A stretch of DNA of 64,000 bases from Gammaproteobacteria bacterium (lineage in GTDB: Bacteria; Pseudomonadota; Gammaproteobacteria; Pseudomonadales; Porticoccaceae), in contig QJWQ01000039.1 of the NCBI GenBank assembly GCA_003235325.1, positions 62,001-126,000 on the forward strand, given 5' to 3'. The translations under genes were made by a program, and so were the position numbers. The notes below the pieces were generated by a model, which worked only from the letters and a program-made list of their open reading frames with translations, was not told the origin of the DNA and made no database searches. Shown one piece after another: positions 1 through 8,338 of this stretch (the first letter of the stretch is position 1; the number at the start of each line of letters is the position of its first letter).

Positions 1-55
1 TGGACATACACCCTGCCAGCAACAGAATTATCCCTGTCAAAAAAAGCGTCTTCAT
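1..55 (-). CDS. Lipoprotein, N-terminal fragment (runs off left edge)
   Basis: Reading leftward from ATG at 55-53 gives MKTLFLTGIILLLAGCMS, a type II signal peptide: Lys2, a hydrophobic core and a lipobox LAGC with Cys16 as lipidation site. A Shine-Dalgarno GAGG lies 8 bases upstream, so the start is well supported. Only 18 codons are inside the window, so the mature protein and its function cannot be named. It should be exported by Sec, processed by LspA and anchored in the inner or outer membrane. It is transcribed away from purC and lies beyond a long non-coding region, so it is not part of the purC operon. Confidence 0.75.
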   Translation of the reverse strand, partial: MKTLFLTGIILLLAGCMS

Positions 56-432
56 ACAATGTCCTCAAGTAAAAATATAAATTTGTGTGGTGCTGACTCC
101 AACTAACCGCCGGCCAGCAACATGCGCTCCGGATAATAGCCAGATGTCCTGGAGGCTACCACCGGGATTTCAGTAAAAAGGGAGTTCCCTCACAGCACGG
201 GGCCTCGTTGACCCGTAAAAACTTCAGGTTCACAAAAGCCGTCTCAATCCCGATTGTCCGGCAAGTACCCGATACATCCCTTTATTGCTGCCTGAACGTT
301 TACTGCCGGGATTGGTTGACCATCGTCGACTCGAAATAAATGTTACCGAAAGAAACAGCAGGTGTAACCATGGGAACGGTTTAATTTTGAAGATTTTTTA
401 CAGAGTTTTTTGCACTCTTTTCGGGCATTAAG

Positions 433-455
433 TTACCCACAAAATCTGTGGATAA
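433..455. promoter_or_regulatory. Inverted pair of DnaA-box-like sites
   Basis: TTACCCACA (433-441) and TGTGGATAA (447-455) face each other across five bases, forming a 23-base imperfect palindrome. The right arm is a perfect consensus DnaA box on the minus strand; the left has one mismatch. DnaA binding is inferred from the match only. dnaA, dnaN, rpmH and mnmG are not in the window, so this is not evidence for the chromosomal origin. Confidence 0.4.
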
Positions 456-716
456 CTTTGTTGATTACTTTGGCAAAACCGCGTGAAGCGCCCGCCCGGC
501 TTGGCGCCTCAACAAACTGGCTGTTTTTTGACCAATTGATTATTGCCTTATAAATCAATAAGTTAAAAATTGGTGCAGCGAACATCAATGACTTACAGAG
601 GTTATTAAAAATTTTATTAAGGTTGGCAGCCTAACCGGAACGGCCGAAGTGGTGCGGTGGACAAGTTTTACTATCACAGTCACGAGAGCTGAAAAAAATT
701 GTCGATAAATATAGAA

Positions 717-736
717 AAGGGGCTTGTCAGCCCCTT
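717..736 (-). terminator. Rho-independent terminator after purC
   Basis: AAGGGGCT at 717-724 pairs with AGCCCCTT at 729-736 around a 4-base loop. Read leftward the hairpin is followed by a T-rich stretch (TTTTCTATATTT). It lies 26 bases beyond the purC stop and should end the dapA-bamC-MBL-purC transcript. Confidence 0.8.
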
Positions 737-762
737 CTGCCTATGAGCCAAAATTACACGCC

Positions 763-1476
763 TCAATCAAAGGTAAGTCCGAGTCTTCGGCCAACCACTT
801 CATAGGATTGCACCACGTTGCCCAGGTTTTGACGAAACCGGTCCTTGTCCAGTTTCTCCCGGGTGTCCTTGTCCCACAGGCGACAGCCGTCCGGCGTGAA
901 TTCATCACCAAGTATCACCTGACCTCGAAAAACACCAAACTCGAGCTTGTAATCCACCAGCAGCATACCACCGTCCATAAACAGCCGCTTCAGGACGTCG
1001 TTGACCTGAAACGTCAACTTCTTCATTTTATCCACCTGATCAGGTGTGGCCCAGCCAAAGGAGTTAATGTGGTATTCGTTGATCATCGGGTCGTGCAGTG
1101 CATCATCTTTCAAAAAAAATTCAAATGTCGGCGGATCGAGGTCCATGCCTTCTTTTACACCAAGGCGACGGCAGATGCTGCCGGCGGCTATGTTGCGGAC
1201 GACACATTCCACAGGAATCATCTCGAGGCGCTTGACAGAAGACTCCTGGTCACTAAGTAATGCCTGGAAATGCGTTGGAATCCCTGCCGCCTCCAGTTTC
1301 TGCATGATAAAGGCATTGAATTTGTTGTTGACCATACCCTTGCGGTCAAGCTGTTCAATCTTCCGACCGTCGAAGGCAGAGGTATCGTTTCTGAACAACA
1401 GTATCAGTAAATCCGGATCGTCTGTCGCGTACACGGATTTTGCCTTTCCCGAATAAAGTTCTTCGCGTTTTTCCAT
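763..1476 (-). CDS. purC: SAICAR synthetase
   Basis: Phosphoribosylaminoimidazole-succinocarboxamide synthase joins CAIR and aspartate with ATP to give SAICAR in cytoplasmic purine synthesis. The 237 residues are the usual bacterial length. Visible marks are the N-terminal ATP-binding start YSGKAKSVY (8-16), the family signature [11 protein letters not shown] near residue 90-100, and the C-terminal signature [12 protein letters not shown] near 191-202. The start is supported by AGGA 8 bases upstream. It is the last gene of a leftward series dapA-bamC-MBL-purC, starting 24 bases after the hydrolase gene and followed by a terminator. The same order is known from Pseudomonas. No PurR-like operator is visible in the short gap upstream. 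Confidence 0.97.
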   Translation of the reverse strand: MEKREELYSGKAKSVYATDDPDLLILLFRNDTSAFDGRKIEQLDRKGMVNNKFNAFIMQKLEAAGIPTHFQALLSDQESSVKRLEMIPVECVVRNIAAGSICRRLGVKEGMDLDPPTFEFFLKDDALHDPMINEYHINSFGWATPDQVDKMKKLTFQVNDVLKRLFMDGGMLLVDYKLEFGVFRGQVILGDEFTPDGCRLWDKDTREKLDKDRFRQNLGNVVQSYEVVGRRLGLTFD

Positions 1477-1500
1477 CGAGTTATCCTCAATCGCGTTTGG

Positions 1501-2259
1501 TTAAATGAGTTCCTGCCAGGAAAAACCCTCATTCTGACAGGCATAGATCACCCTGGACAGGCCGTCGACAAGATGTGAGACGGCCGCAGACACCCGGTCC
1601 GGGGCATTGTTCTGCTGACTGATATGTCCCAGGACCAGACACTGCAACCGCGTGCGGTTAATCCTTTCCAGCAGTTCCGCACTCTGGTAGTTGCTGAGGT
1701 GCCCCCAGTCACCGCCTACCCGGCGTTTCAGGGACGCCGGATAGGCTCCGAACGCCAACATATCAGGATCGTGATTAGCTTCCAGCAGGAGTCCATCACA
1801 ATCCCTGTAATTATCCACCACATGAGGTGTCACCCTGCCCAGGTCTGTCAGAATACCCAGCCTCTGGATGCCGCTGTCAAACAGGAACTGTACCGGCTCC
1901 CGGGCATCATGGGGAACAGACACAGGCGTCACGGCGACACCGCCAAGGGAAAAATCACGGTCGGGCTCAATCACCTTGACCGGATCTCCGGGCCGGATAG
2001 CGGCATAACGGGCGGTGCCGGCTGTCATCATTACCGGAATTTTATATCGTCTCGCCAGTGGCATGACACCGCGAAGGTGGTCACCGTGCTCGTGTGTAAC
2101 CAGTATCGTCGATATGTCTTCCGGTTGCCGCTCGAGCTTTTGCAGTCGCCGGATGGTCTCCCTGACCGGAAAACCGCAGTCCACCAGGACACAGGTGTCC
2201 TGGTGTTCAATCAGGGTGCCATTGCCCTTACTGCCGCTGCCCAGAGATGCGAACTGCAA
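1501..2259 (-). CDS. YycJ/WalJ-type metallo-beta-lactamase-fold hydrolase
   Basis: A 252-residue cytoplasmic metal-dependent hydrolase. The opening MQFASLGSGSKGNGTLI is typical of the YycJ/WalJ branch of the family. The metal site HEHGDH is at 56-61 (His56, His58, Asp60, His61), and later ligands fit D140-type and GHIS motifs (LTDLGRVTPH; LVLGHIS). YycJ-like proteins are thought to be 5'-3' exonucleases or phosphodiesterases acting on nucleic acid, but the substrate here cannot be read from sequence. The gene sits 33 bases after bamC and 24 before purC, so it is probably co-transcribed with both. No signal peptide is present. Confidence 0.88.
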   Translation of the reverse strand: MQFASLGSGSKGNGTLIEHQDTCVLVDCGFPVRETIRRLQKLERQPEDISTILVTHEHGDHLRGVMPLARRYKIPVMMTAGTARYAAIRPGDPVKVIEPDRDFSLGGVAVTPVSVPHDAREPVQFLFDSGIQRLGILTDLGRVTPHVVDNYRDCDGLLLEANHDPDMLAFGAYPASLKRRVGGDWGHLSNYQSAELLERINRTRLQCLVLGHISQQNNAPDRVSAAVSHLVDGLSRVIYACQNEGFSWQELI

Positions 2260-2292
2260 CGACCGGCTCCGGAATTCAGGTCTGCCAGTGGC

Positions 2293-3312
2293 TCAGGAAA
2301 GATTGTTGCGCACGTTTTTAAGCAGTTGCAGCGCCAGATCCGGATCCAGCGAAGACCGGTCAGCGTTGACAACGCGCACTTCCACGGCGTCCTCCCCTTT
2401 GGCAACAAGCACCAGGTAATTGACCTTGAGCACCTCGTCCTCTTTACCGCTGAATAGCCGCTTGAAGAACCCTGGCTTGTCCTCGTCCTCGGACCGGTAG
2501 TTGACATAGAAGACCCCTTCAGTCTGGTCCTTGTCTATGGTAGTAAAGCCCCCCCGTTCCAGTGAATAGGCCACCGATGCCCAGGATCGGGCGTAATCAG
2601 TCTTGATCACCATGTAGGGGTCGGCGAGCCGGGGCGTGAGGATATCCACCTTGGGTTTGCCACCAATAGTCTGGGCCAGCAGGGAGACGGTACTGCTGGA
2701 GAGATCACCGGCCAGCAGCGAGGCAAAACTCTCCACCATGGATTTTTCCCGCTCATCGCTATCCGAGACCGTCGGCCACTCCTCCGGCATGTCTCCGGCG
2801 GCATCAGCCTGGGCATGGAGTACTCGGATTTCAGTGCTGTTGAGTTGGATACCGGGCTCGATGGTGAAACGAAAGCGGTGATTGTTGACGTCGTCATCCT
2901 TGAATTGCAACCAAACGGTTTCAATGACGCCTGCTGCGGCATCAGCCTTGGCCACGGGGATACCGCTGGTGTTCAGGATATTGCGAACCCGGGGCCAGGT
3001 TTCACTGGGCGGGCGGTTGGTCAAAATCCAGCGCTCACCACCGAGAGTCTGGATCTTGACCAGTTCTTCAAAGACGTTGACCGAGACCGGCAGTGGTCTC
3101 GGTGTCTCGGTATTGGAAGCGGGGGCCTGGACATCACCGACCGCGGGGATCGGGTAGATCTGGCCCAGGGCAGAGCTGTCAAGACCTTCTGGGACCACTG
3201 TCGGCGGCAACTCCTCAGCCTTGAGGTAATCACTGGTTCGATCCTTGAACAGACCGCAGCCGGTCAATAGCAGTGAAGCCAGGGCCAGAACCCCGAGATG
3301 ACGTATATTCAT
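2293..3312 (-). CDS. bamC: Outer-membrane assembly lipoprotein BamC
   Basis: BamC is a lipoprotein of the BAM complex that inserts beta-barrel proteins into the outer membrane. From ATG at 3312 the 339-residue protein has a signal peptide ending in LLTGC (Cys19), followed by the hallmark unstructured lasso with YLKAEELPPTVVPEGLDSS, the segment that lies along BamD in known structures. The rest fits two helix-grip domains. A longer in-frame reading upstream adds 12 residues ahead of the signal peptide and is unlikely. The gene begins 32 bases after dapA. BamD is encoded elsewhere in the window, at 48154-49062. BamA, BamB and BamE are not here. Confidence 0.93.
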   Translation of the reverse strand: MNIRHLGVLALASLLLTGCGLFKDRTSDYLKAEELPPTVVPEGLDSSALGQIYPIPAVGDVQAPASNTETPRPLPVSVNVFEELVKIQTLGGERWILTNRPPSETWPRVRNILNTSGIPVAKADAAAGVIETVWLQFKDDDVNNHRFRFTIEPGIQLNSTEIRVLHAQADAAGDMPEEWPTVSDSDEREKSMVESFASLLAGDLSSSTVSLLAQTIGGKPKVDILTPRLADPYMVIKTDYARSWASVAYSLERGGFTTIDKDQTEGVFYVNYRSEDEDKPGFFKRLFSGKEDEVLKVNYLVLVAKGEDAVEVRVVNADRSSLDPDLALQLLKNVRNNLS

Positions 3313-3344
3313 TAACACCCTGACTCCGATTGCTTCAGCCAAAA

Positions 3345-4226
3345 TCACAAAAGACCCGCCCGCACCATGGCAGCTCGCAATTCCTCGCGCAGAGACAGCG
3401 ACAATGGCGTCAAAGGCAGGCGAATAGCGTCCGGCTGGGCAAGCCCCAATTCAGCCACCGCCCACTTCACCGGGATGGGATTGGATTCGATAAACAGCAT
3501 GCGATTGAGTTCCGCCAGTCGATCGTTAATCGACCTGGCCAGGTCGGCATTACCGCCAAGGGCCGCTTCGCAGAGATCATGCATCGCCCGGGGCGCAATA
3601 TTTGCCGTAACCGAGATATTGCCCCGGCCACCCATGAGCATCAGTTCCAGGGCAGTAGCGTCATCTCCGGAGTAGACGGCAAAATCAGGGGAACATTGAC
3701 GGATCAGTTCAGCACCCCGCTGCATATTGCCCGTGGCATCCTTGATGCCGACAATATTGGGTATTTGCGAAAGCCTGACAGTGGTCTCCGTCTGCAGGTC
3801 GCAGGCGGTACGTCCAGGCACATTGTAGAGCACCTGCGGAATAGGCACGGCCTCGGCAATGGCCTTGAAGTGACGGTACAGGCCTTCCTGGGTAGGCTTG
3901 TTGTAGTAAGGGGTCACCAGAAGGCAGGCATCGGCGCCGGCTTCTGTTGCCCCTCGGGTCAGGGAAATGGCTTCCTGGGTGGAGTTGGCGCCGGTACCGG
4001 CAAGTACCGGCACCCTGCCCCGGGCCTGTTCGACACAAACCCGTATCACTTCGAGATGTTCTTCGACATCGAGGGTGGCGGATTCACCCGTCGTGCCAAC
4101 AGCGCCAATCGCGTCAGTACCCTGTTCAATGTGCCATTCAACCAGGTTTTTCAATCCTCCCCAGTCCACAGCCATTGACTCTGACACCATGGGGGTGACC
4201 ATCGCTACGATACTGCCGGTTATCAT
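3345..4226 (-). CDS. dapA: 4-Hydroxy-tetrahydrodipicolinate synthase
   Basis: DapA condenses pyruvate with aspartate semialdehyde, the first committed step to lysine and meso-diaminopimelate for peptidoglycan. The 293-residue TIM barrel carries the expected residues: GTTGES at 44-49 (Thr45, Thr46), Tyr134 and Arg139 in YNVPGR, and the Schiff-base lysine Lys162 in GIKDATGN. Length is typical. It lies upstream of bamC in the same direction, an arrangement known from Enterobacteria and Pseudomonas. The gap to the upstream acyltransferase gene is about 65 bases, so dapA may have its own promoter or be read through. Confidence 0.96.
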   Translation of the reverse strand: MITGSIVAMVTPMVSESMAVDWGGLKNLVEWHIEQGTDAIGAVGTTGESATLDVEEHLEVIRVCVEQARGRVPVLAGTGANSTQEAISLTRGATEAGADACLLVTPYYNKPTQEGLYRHFKAIAEAVPIPQVLYNVPGRTACDLQTETTVRLSQIPNIVGIKDATGNMQRGAELIRQCSPDFAVYSGDDATALELMLMGGRGNISVTANIAPRAMHDLCEAALGGNADLARSINDRLAELNRMLFIESNPIPVKWAVAELGLAQPDAIRLPLTPLSLSLREELRAAMVRAGLL

Positions 4227-4291
4227 GGGCTCTCCGCGAAAAAAGCGTAATGGTACTGTTGTGATCTGACTGGCACAAGCGAAGACTGGCC

Positions 4292-5233
4292 CTACCCGGC
4301 GGTTTTGGCCTTGCGCTTGTGGTAGAGGCTTTGTTCGCCCGGCGGCCGGGTTTTAAATCGACGGTGAGCCCAGAGATACTGGTCGGGATGTTCCCGAATA
4401 AAACCCTCGACAATCTGGTTGATTCGGCTGGCGTCGGCCAACTCGTCACCACTGGGAAAACCTTCCAGTGGCGGGTGAACGGTGACCCGATAACCGGAGC
4501 CGTCCTCTGACCGCACCTGGGTAAAGGGAAGAACTGCCGCCTTGCCCATTTCGGCAAATTTGGCGGTTGCGGTGACAGTCGCTGCGGGAATGCCGAAAAA
4601 AGGTACAAAGACGCTCTGTTTCGGCCCGTAATCCTGGTCCGGTGCGTACCAGATCACCCGTCCCGACCTGAGCGCTTTCATCATGCCCCGCACATCCTTT
4701 CGTGGATACACATCTGAATGCGGGCTTCGAGACAACCGGCCGCGGCGCTGCATGTAGTCATAGACCGGGTTGTTGTGGGGACGGTACATGGCGTCGATGG
4801 TAGCCCGGAGGCTCAGGGCCTGGGCGCCAATCTCCAGTGTTGTGTAGTGAAGCGCCATGAGCAACGCCCCCCGCCCCTGCAGTCTTTCAATGTGTTCGAG
4901 ACCATCCACCTGCACCAGTTTTTCAAATCGGTTTTTCGGCCACCACCAGGATATGGCCACCTCAAACAGGGCAATGCCATAGCTTTCAAAATTTCGCTTT
5001 AGCAATTGCTCCCTGGCTGCCTGGTCGAGTTCCGGAAAGCACAATTCCAGATTGCGCCTGGCAATATCCAGTCGGCTGCCGCCGATTCGATACATCAGCC
5101 GGCCCAACCGGCGACCCAATTCCAGCAGGAGCGGATACGGCAGGGTCGCCACCAGCCACCACAGCCCCATGGAAAACCAGGTGACCCAGTAGCGCGGGTG
5201 CAACAGTGACCGGTTAAATGCCGGTTTTTCCAT
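4292..5233 (-). CDS. LpxL/HtrB-type lipid A acyltransferase
   Basis: A 313-residue inner-membrane acyltransferase of the LpxL/LpxM/LpxP family, which adds secondary acyl chains to the lipid A precursor from acyl-ACP. One N-terminal membrane segment (about residues 17-37) precedes the catalytic HX4E motif HYTTLE (His129, Glu134). YAPDQDYG and the distal [13 protein letters not shown] are further family motifs. ATG at 5233 is taken as start because it gives the usual N terminus close to the membrane helix; an in-frame TTG at 5254 would add seven residues, and neither has a good Shine-Dalgarno. Which chain it adds, laurate or another, cannot be told. Confidence 0.9.
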   Translation of the reverse strand: MEKPAFNRSLLHPRYWVTWFSMGLWWLVATLPYPLLLELGRRLGRLMYRIGGSRLDIARRNLELCFPELDQAAREQLLKRNFESYGIALFEVAISWWWPKNRFEKLVQVDGLEHIERLQGRGALLMALHYTTLEIGAQALSLRATIDAMYRPHNNPVYDYMQRRGRLSRSPHSDVYPRKDVRGMMKALRSGRVIWYAPDQDYGPKQSVFVPFFGIPAATVTATAKFAEMGKAAVLPFTQVRSEDGSGYRVTVHPPLEGFPSGDELADASRINQIVEGFIREHPDQYLWAHRRFKTRPPGEQSLYHKRKAKTAG

Positions 5234-5279
5234 CAGGCATGGATCGAAAGGCAAGGCAAACGCGTACGCATGTCAGTGC

Positions 5280-5519
5280 TCAGGAGCGCATCAGCGCGTC
5301 GAGGTGGTCCACCACTTCGGCCCAGTCCGAGTCTTCAAGAATGGCTTCTTTCAGAAAGGCGCGCTGGCTATCATTCCAGAAGCCGGCATCGGCCAGTTCA
5401 ATATCGGCATCAAGGGGTCCATTGTCATCGACAAATCGGGCAATGGCTTCTTCCCATGAGGGCAGGCCCAACTGATCAAAGAGTGAATGAAGGGTGTGCG
5501 GTGAGGTATCCATTGGCAT
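5280..5519 (-). CDS. DUF2789 family small protein
   Basis: A 79-residue acidic soluble protein with no signal peptide or membrane segment. The pattern HTLHSLFDQLGLPS, then FIDDNGPLD-like FVDDNGPLDADIELADAGFWNDSQRAFLKEAI is that of DUF2789, a small uncharacterised family found in Pseudomonas and relatives. Length matches the family. No function is known. It lies between the MBL-fold hydrolase (35 bases upstream) and the lpxL-like gene (46 bases downstream), all leftward, so it could share a transcript with them. Confidence 0.8.
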   Translation of the reverse strand: MPMDTSPHTLHSLFDQLGLPSWEEAIARFVDDNGPLDADIELADAGFWNDSQRAFLKEAILEDSDWAEVVDHLDALMRS

Positions 5520-5554
5520 TGTTGTCTTCTCTGCAGTTATAGGTATTTTGGGGA

Positions 5555-6430
5555 TCAGCGGCTAACCGATTTCGAATAGTCATCGGTGAGCCGCCAGTGC
5601 TCTTCACCAAAAAGCCAGTGTTTCTCGATGGTTTTAATGGCTATTTTTTCTTTTTCCAGCTTCAGCAAATGGGCCCATAGGGAATATTGAGCCGCCTTGT
5701 GCAGGGTCGGATGCACATCATCATAAACATCCGGCACCAGTCGTTCCAGACTGGATTCGCCCAGTTTTTCCAGCGCCGCAATCACCTTACCTTCCCTGTA
5801 GAACCGGTGTCGGATACGCAAGTCGATTTCCCGCAGCGGGTCCCGAATCAGCTCACCGTGACCTGGCGCGATGGCGTCAATCTGGTACCTTTTTAGTCGG
5901 GTAAGTGACTCCAGATATTCACCCAGGTCGCCACTTGGAGGCAAAACCAGCACCGAGGTGCCCTGCATCATGTGGTCACCGGCAAACAGCAGGTTTTCAT
6001 CTCTGAGCAGGTAACAGAAGTGATTGCTGACATGCCCCGGGGTATGAATGGCTTCAAGAGTGAATTCCCCCGTTCGCAGCAGGTCGCCGTGACCAATATT
6101 CCTGGACACGCTAAATGTCCTGTCCTGATGGCCGTCGTCTTTATCCATGACAGAACCGATGGCTTCGGCGCCGGTTTGTTCTATTAACTGCCGGGCACCG
6201 GGGGAGTGATCGGGATGGGTGTGGGTGACGATTACCCAGCGGATCCGCCCGGCACCCTGGGCCAGGATTTTGTCGATGTGGGCAGCGATGTCCGGACCGG
6301 GATCTATCACTGCCAGTTGCTCTCGACCGACTAGATAGGTATTGGTGCCGGGACCGGTCATGGCTCCGGCATTGGTCGCAGTGACCCTGTACACAAGCGG
6401 CGAAAGCTGTTGCGGTTGAAGGGGGCTCAT
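5555..6430 (-). CDS. LACTB2-like metallo-beta-lactamase-fold hydrolase
   Basis: A 291-residue cytoplasmic hydrolase. It opens with NAGAMTGPGTNTYLVG (20-35), typical of the LACTB2-like branch, and holds the metal site HTHPDH at 70-75 (His70, His72, Asp74, His75), then HTPGHVSNH and GDHMM further on. The last 80 residues look like the winged-helix cap found in this branch. Members are annotated as hydrolases or endoribonucleases; the substrate is unknown here. It begins about 30 bases after the fabV stop, in the same direction. Confidence 0.85.
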   Translation of the reverse strand: MSPLQPQQLSPLVYRVTATNAGAMTGPGTNTYLVGREQLAVIDPGPDIAAHIDKILAQGAGRIRWVIVTHTHPDHSPGARQLIEQTGAEAIGSVMDKDDGHQDRTFSVSRNIGHGDLLRTGEFTLEAIHTPGHVSNHFCYLLRDENLLFAGDHMMQGTSVLVLPPSGDLGEYLESLTRLKRYQIDAIAPGHGELIRDPLREIDLRIRHRFYREGKVIAALEKLGESSLERLVPDVYDDVHPTLHKAAQYSLWAHLLKLEKEKIAIKTIEKHWLFGEEHWRLTDDYSKSVSR

Positions 6431-6460
6431 ACCTGAAAGCAGTCTGCTCGCCGCCGCCGA

Positions 6461-7651
6461 TCAGACCATGTTTTTGATCGGCACATCCGGATTGACATCG
6501 GCCTCGTAGTCGACACCATCCACCTCAAAGCCGAACAATTTCAGGAACTCATGTTTGTAACCCTTGAAGTCGGTAAGGTCATAGAGGCTGTCAGTAGTAA
6601 CCTTAGCCCAGGCAGAAGACACCGCATCCTGTATTTCCGGACGCAGTTCCAGTTCATCGACTCGCAACCGCCCCGCCTCATCGACCCGGGGCGTTTTGGT
6701 GTAGAGACATTCGGTATACAGACGATAGAGTTGCTCGATACAGCCTTCGTGGCTGCCATCGGCTTTCATTACCTTAAATAACAGGGAAAGGTAAAGGGGC
6801 ATGATCGGTATTGCCGAACTGGCCTGAGTGACAACAGCCTTGAGCACAGCCACTCGCGCATCGCCGTCGTCGGCTTCCAGCCTGGCTCTGATTTCCACCA
6901 CGCGCTTGTCAAGGTCCCTCTTGGCCTGGCCGATGGTGCCATCCCAGTAGATATCCCAGGTAATTTTTTCACCAATATAGGTGAAGGCTGTGGTCTTGGC
7001 TCCCGGGGCAAGAACACCGGCTTCATCGAGGGCATCGATCCACATTTGCCAGTCCTCGCCACCCATGACAGCAACGGTATTGCTGATATCTTCAGGCGTC
7101 GCCGGATCCAGCGTAACGTCCTGAATTTCTTCCTTGTCGGTATTGATGCCCCTCTGGGTAACTGCCTTGCCAATGGGCTTCAGGGTCGAAGTGAAAACTT
7201 CTCCGGTTTTAGGGTGCTGCCGACGGGGTGCCGCCAGGCTGTAGACCACCAGGTCGACCTGACCAAGGTCTTTCCTTATCTGCTCGATTGTCTTCTGCTT
7301 GATCTCGTCGGAAAAAGCATCGCCATTTATACTCACGGCATAAAGGCCGTCCTGTTCGGCAAACTTGTGAAAGGCCGCCGAATTATACCAACCGGCAGAA
7401 CCGGGCTTTTTTTCGGAACCTTCCTTTTCAAAGAATATTCCAAGGGTTGCCGCGCCATAGCCAAAGGCCGCCGTTATTCTTGCAGCCAGGCCATAGCCGG
7501 TGGAGGCACCAATGACCAGGACCTTTTTCGGACCTTCGCCCAGGGGGCCTTTTTCCTTGATAAAGTCAATCTGCTGTTTGACGTTGGCTTCACACCCCAC
7601 GGGGTGAGTAGTAATACACATAAAGCCGCGAACTTTGGGTTTGATAATCAT
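6461..7651 (-). CDS. fabV: Enoyl-[acyl-carrier-protein] reductase FabV
   Basis: FabV is the NADH-dependent enoyl-ACP reductase of the last step of each fatty acid elongation round, in the cytoplasm; it is the triclosan-resistant alternative to FabI. From ATG at 7651 the protein has 396 residues, the family's usual length. Present are the nucleotide-binding [16 protein letters not shown] (44-59) and the catalytic Tyr235-X8-Lys244, exactly the spacing that defines FabV. A longer in-frame reading would add 24 residues rich in Cys with no homology expected; GGAG lies just upstream of the chosen ATG. It is divergent from miaE. No fabI is in the window, so whether FabV is the only such enzyme is unknown. 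Confidence 0.97.
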   Translation of the reverse strand: MIIKPKVRGFMCITTHPVGCEANVKQQIDFIKEKGPLGEGPKKVLVIGASTGYGLAARITAAFGYGAATLGIFFEKEGSEKKPGSAGWYNSAAFHKFAEQDGLYAVSINGDAFSDEIKQKTIEQIRKDLGQVDLVVYSLAAPRRQHPKTGEVFTSTLKPIGKAVTQRGINTDKEEIQDVTLDPATPEDISNTVAVMGGEDWQMWIDALDEAGVLAPGAKTTAFTYIGEKITWDIYWDGTIGQAKRDLDKRVVEIRARLEADDGDARVAVLKAVVTQASSAIPIMPLYLSLLFKVMKADGSHEGCIEQLYRLYTECLYTKTPRVDEAGRLRVDELELRPEIQDAVSSAWAKVTTDSLYDLTDFKGYKHEFLKLFGFEVDGVDYEADVNPDVPIKNMV

Positions 7652-7765
7652 GGTCGCTCCAGATGCACTGTTATAAATATAGTTGTTTGCGGGACACTGC
7701 CGGCAACAGCAGTCTTTTGCCATAATATCGCGACATAATACCCTGAAGGGCCTGCTGACTCCACG

Positions 7766-8338
7766 ATGTTATTATTGCACTTCCGTACTCCCACCACCTG
7801 GACAGTCCCGGTGCTCGCCGACTTTGACGATTTTCTCGCCGATCACGCCAATGCTGAAAACAAGGCTTCGGGAATGGCCATGTCCATGGCCCTTCACTAC
7901 AGCGACAAGGCCGACATCGTCAGAGCCATGATCGATCTGGCCATCGAGGAACTGGCCCATTTTCGCGAGGTGGTGAAAATAATGCATGGCAGAGGACTCG
8001 ACCTGAAAAAGGACGAGAAAGATCCCTATGTAAACGCCCTGCGTCAGCAGGTTCGTCAAGGCAGGGACGCCTATTTTCTGGATCGACTTCTCATCGGAGC
8101 CGTTATCGAAGCGAGGGGTGCCGAGCGCTTCGGTCTGGTGGCGGATGCCCTGCCCCCGGGGGAACTGAAGGATTTTTATGAACTGATCAGCCGTTCGGAA
8201 CAGAAACACCTGACTCTTTTTACTGACCTGGCCGCCATTTATTTCCGTCGCGGGGTTATTCAGGATCGTCTTCAGCAACTTCTGGAGTTTGAGGCGGAAC
8301 TGGTTGCCAGTCTGCCTCATCGAGCCCGTCTGCATTGA
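7766..8338 (+). CDS. miaE: tRNA-(ms2io6A)-hydroxylase MiaE
   Basis: MiaE hydroxylates the isopentenyl group of ms2i6A at position 37 of tRNAs reading U-starting codons, using a non-haem di-iron centre and O2. The 190-residue helical protein shows the carboxylate/histidine set of a ferritin-like di-iron site: Glu31, Glu62 with His65 (EELAHF), Glu115 (IEARGAERF) and Glu145 with His148 (SEQKH). Length fits the short Pseudomonas-type MiaE. The stop codon overlaps the start of the next gene by one base (TGATG), so the two are likely translated as a coupled pair. miaA and miaB are not in the window. Confidence 0.93.
   Translation: MLLLHFRTPTTWTVPVLADFDDFLADHANAENKASGMAMSMALHYSDKADIVRAMIDLAIEELAHFREVVKIMHGRGLDLKKDEKDPYVNALRQQVRQGRDAYFLDRLLIGAVIEARGAERFGLVADALPPGELKDFYELISRSEQKHLTLFTDLAAIYFRRGVIQDRLQQLLEFEAELVASLPHRARLH

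Larger units (their letters stand above)
56..762. other. AT-rich non-coding region with DnaA-box-like 9-mers
   Basis: About 700 bases without a convincing gene. It is richer in A+T than its surroundings, especially between 380 and 720. It holds one perfect DnaA-box 9-mer (TTATCCACA, read on the minus strand at 447-455), an oppositely oriented one-mismatch copy TTACCCACA at 433-441, and another one-mismatch copy at 700-708. A short inverted repeat AGAGT-N7-ACTCT lies at 402-418, and ACCAATT (530-536) is matched by AATTGGT downstream. The right end carries the purC terminator; the left end must hold the promoter of the lipoprotein gene. I see no tRNA or riboswitch fold by eye. Confidence 0.5.

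Noticed and set aside
433-708. Chromosomal replication origin
   Set aside because: Three DnaA-like 9-mers are too few, and dnaA, dnaN, gyrB, rpmH, mnmG and parAB are absent.
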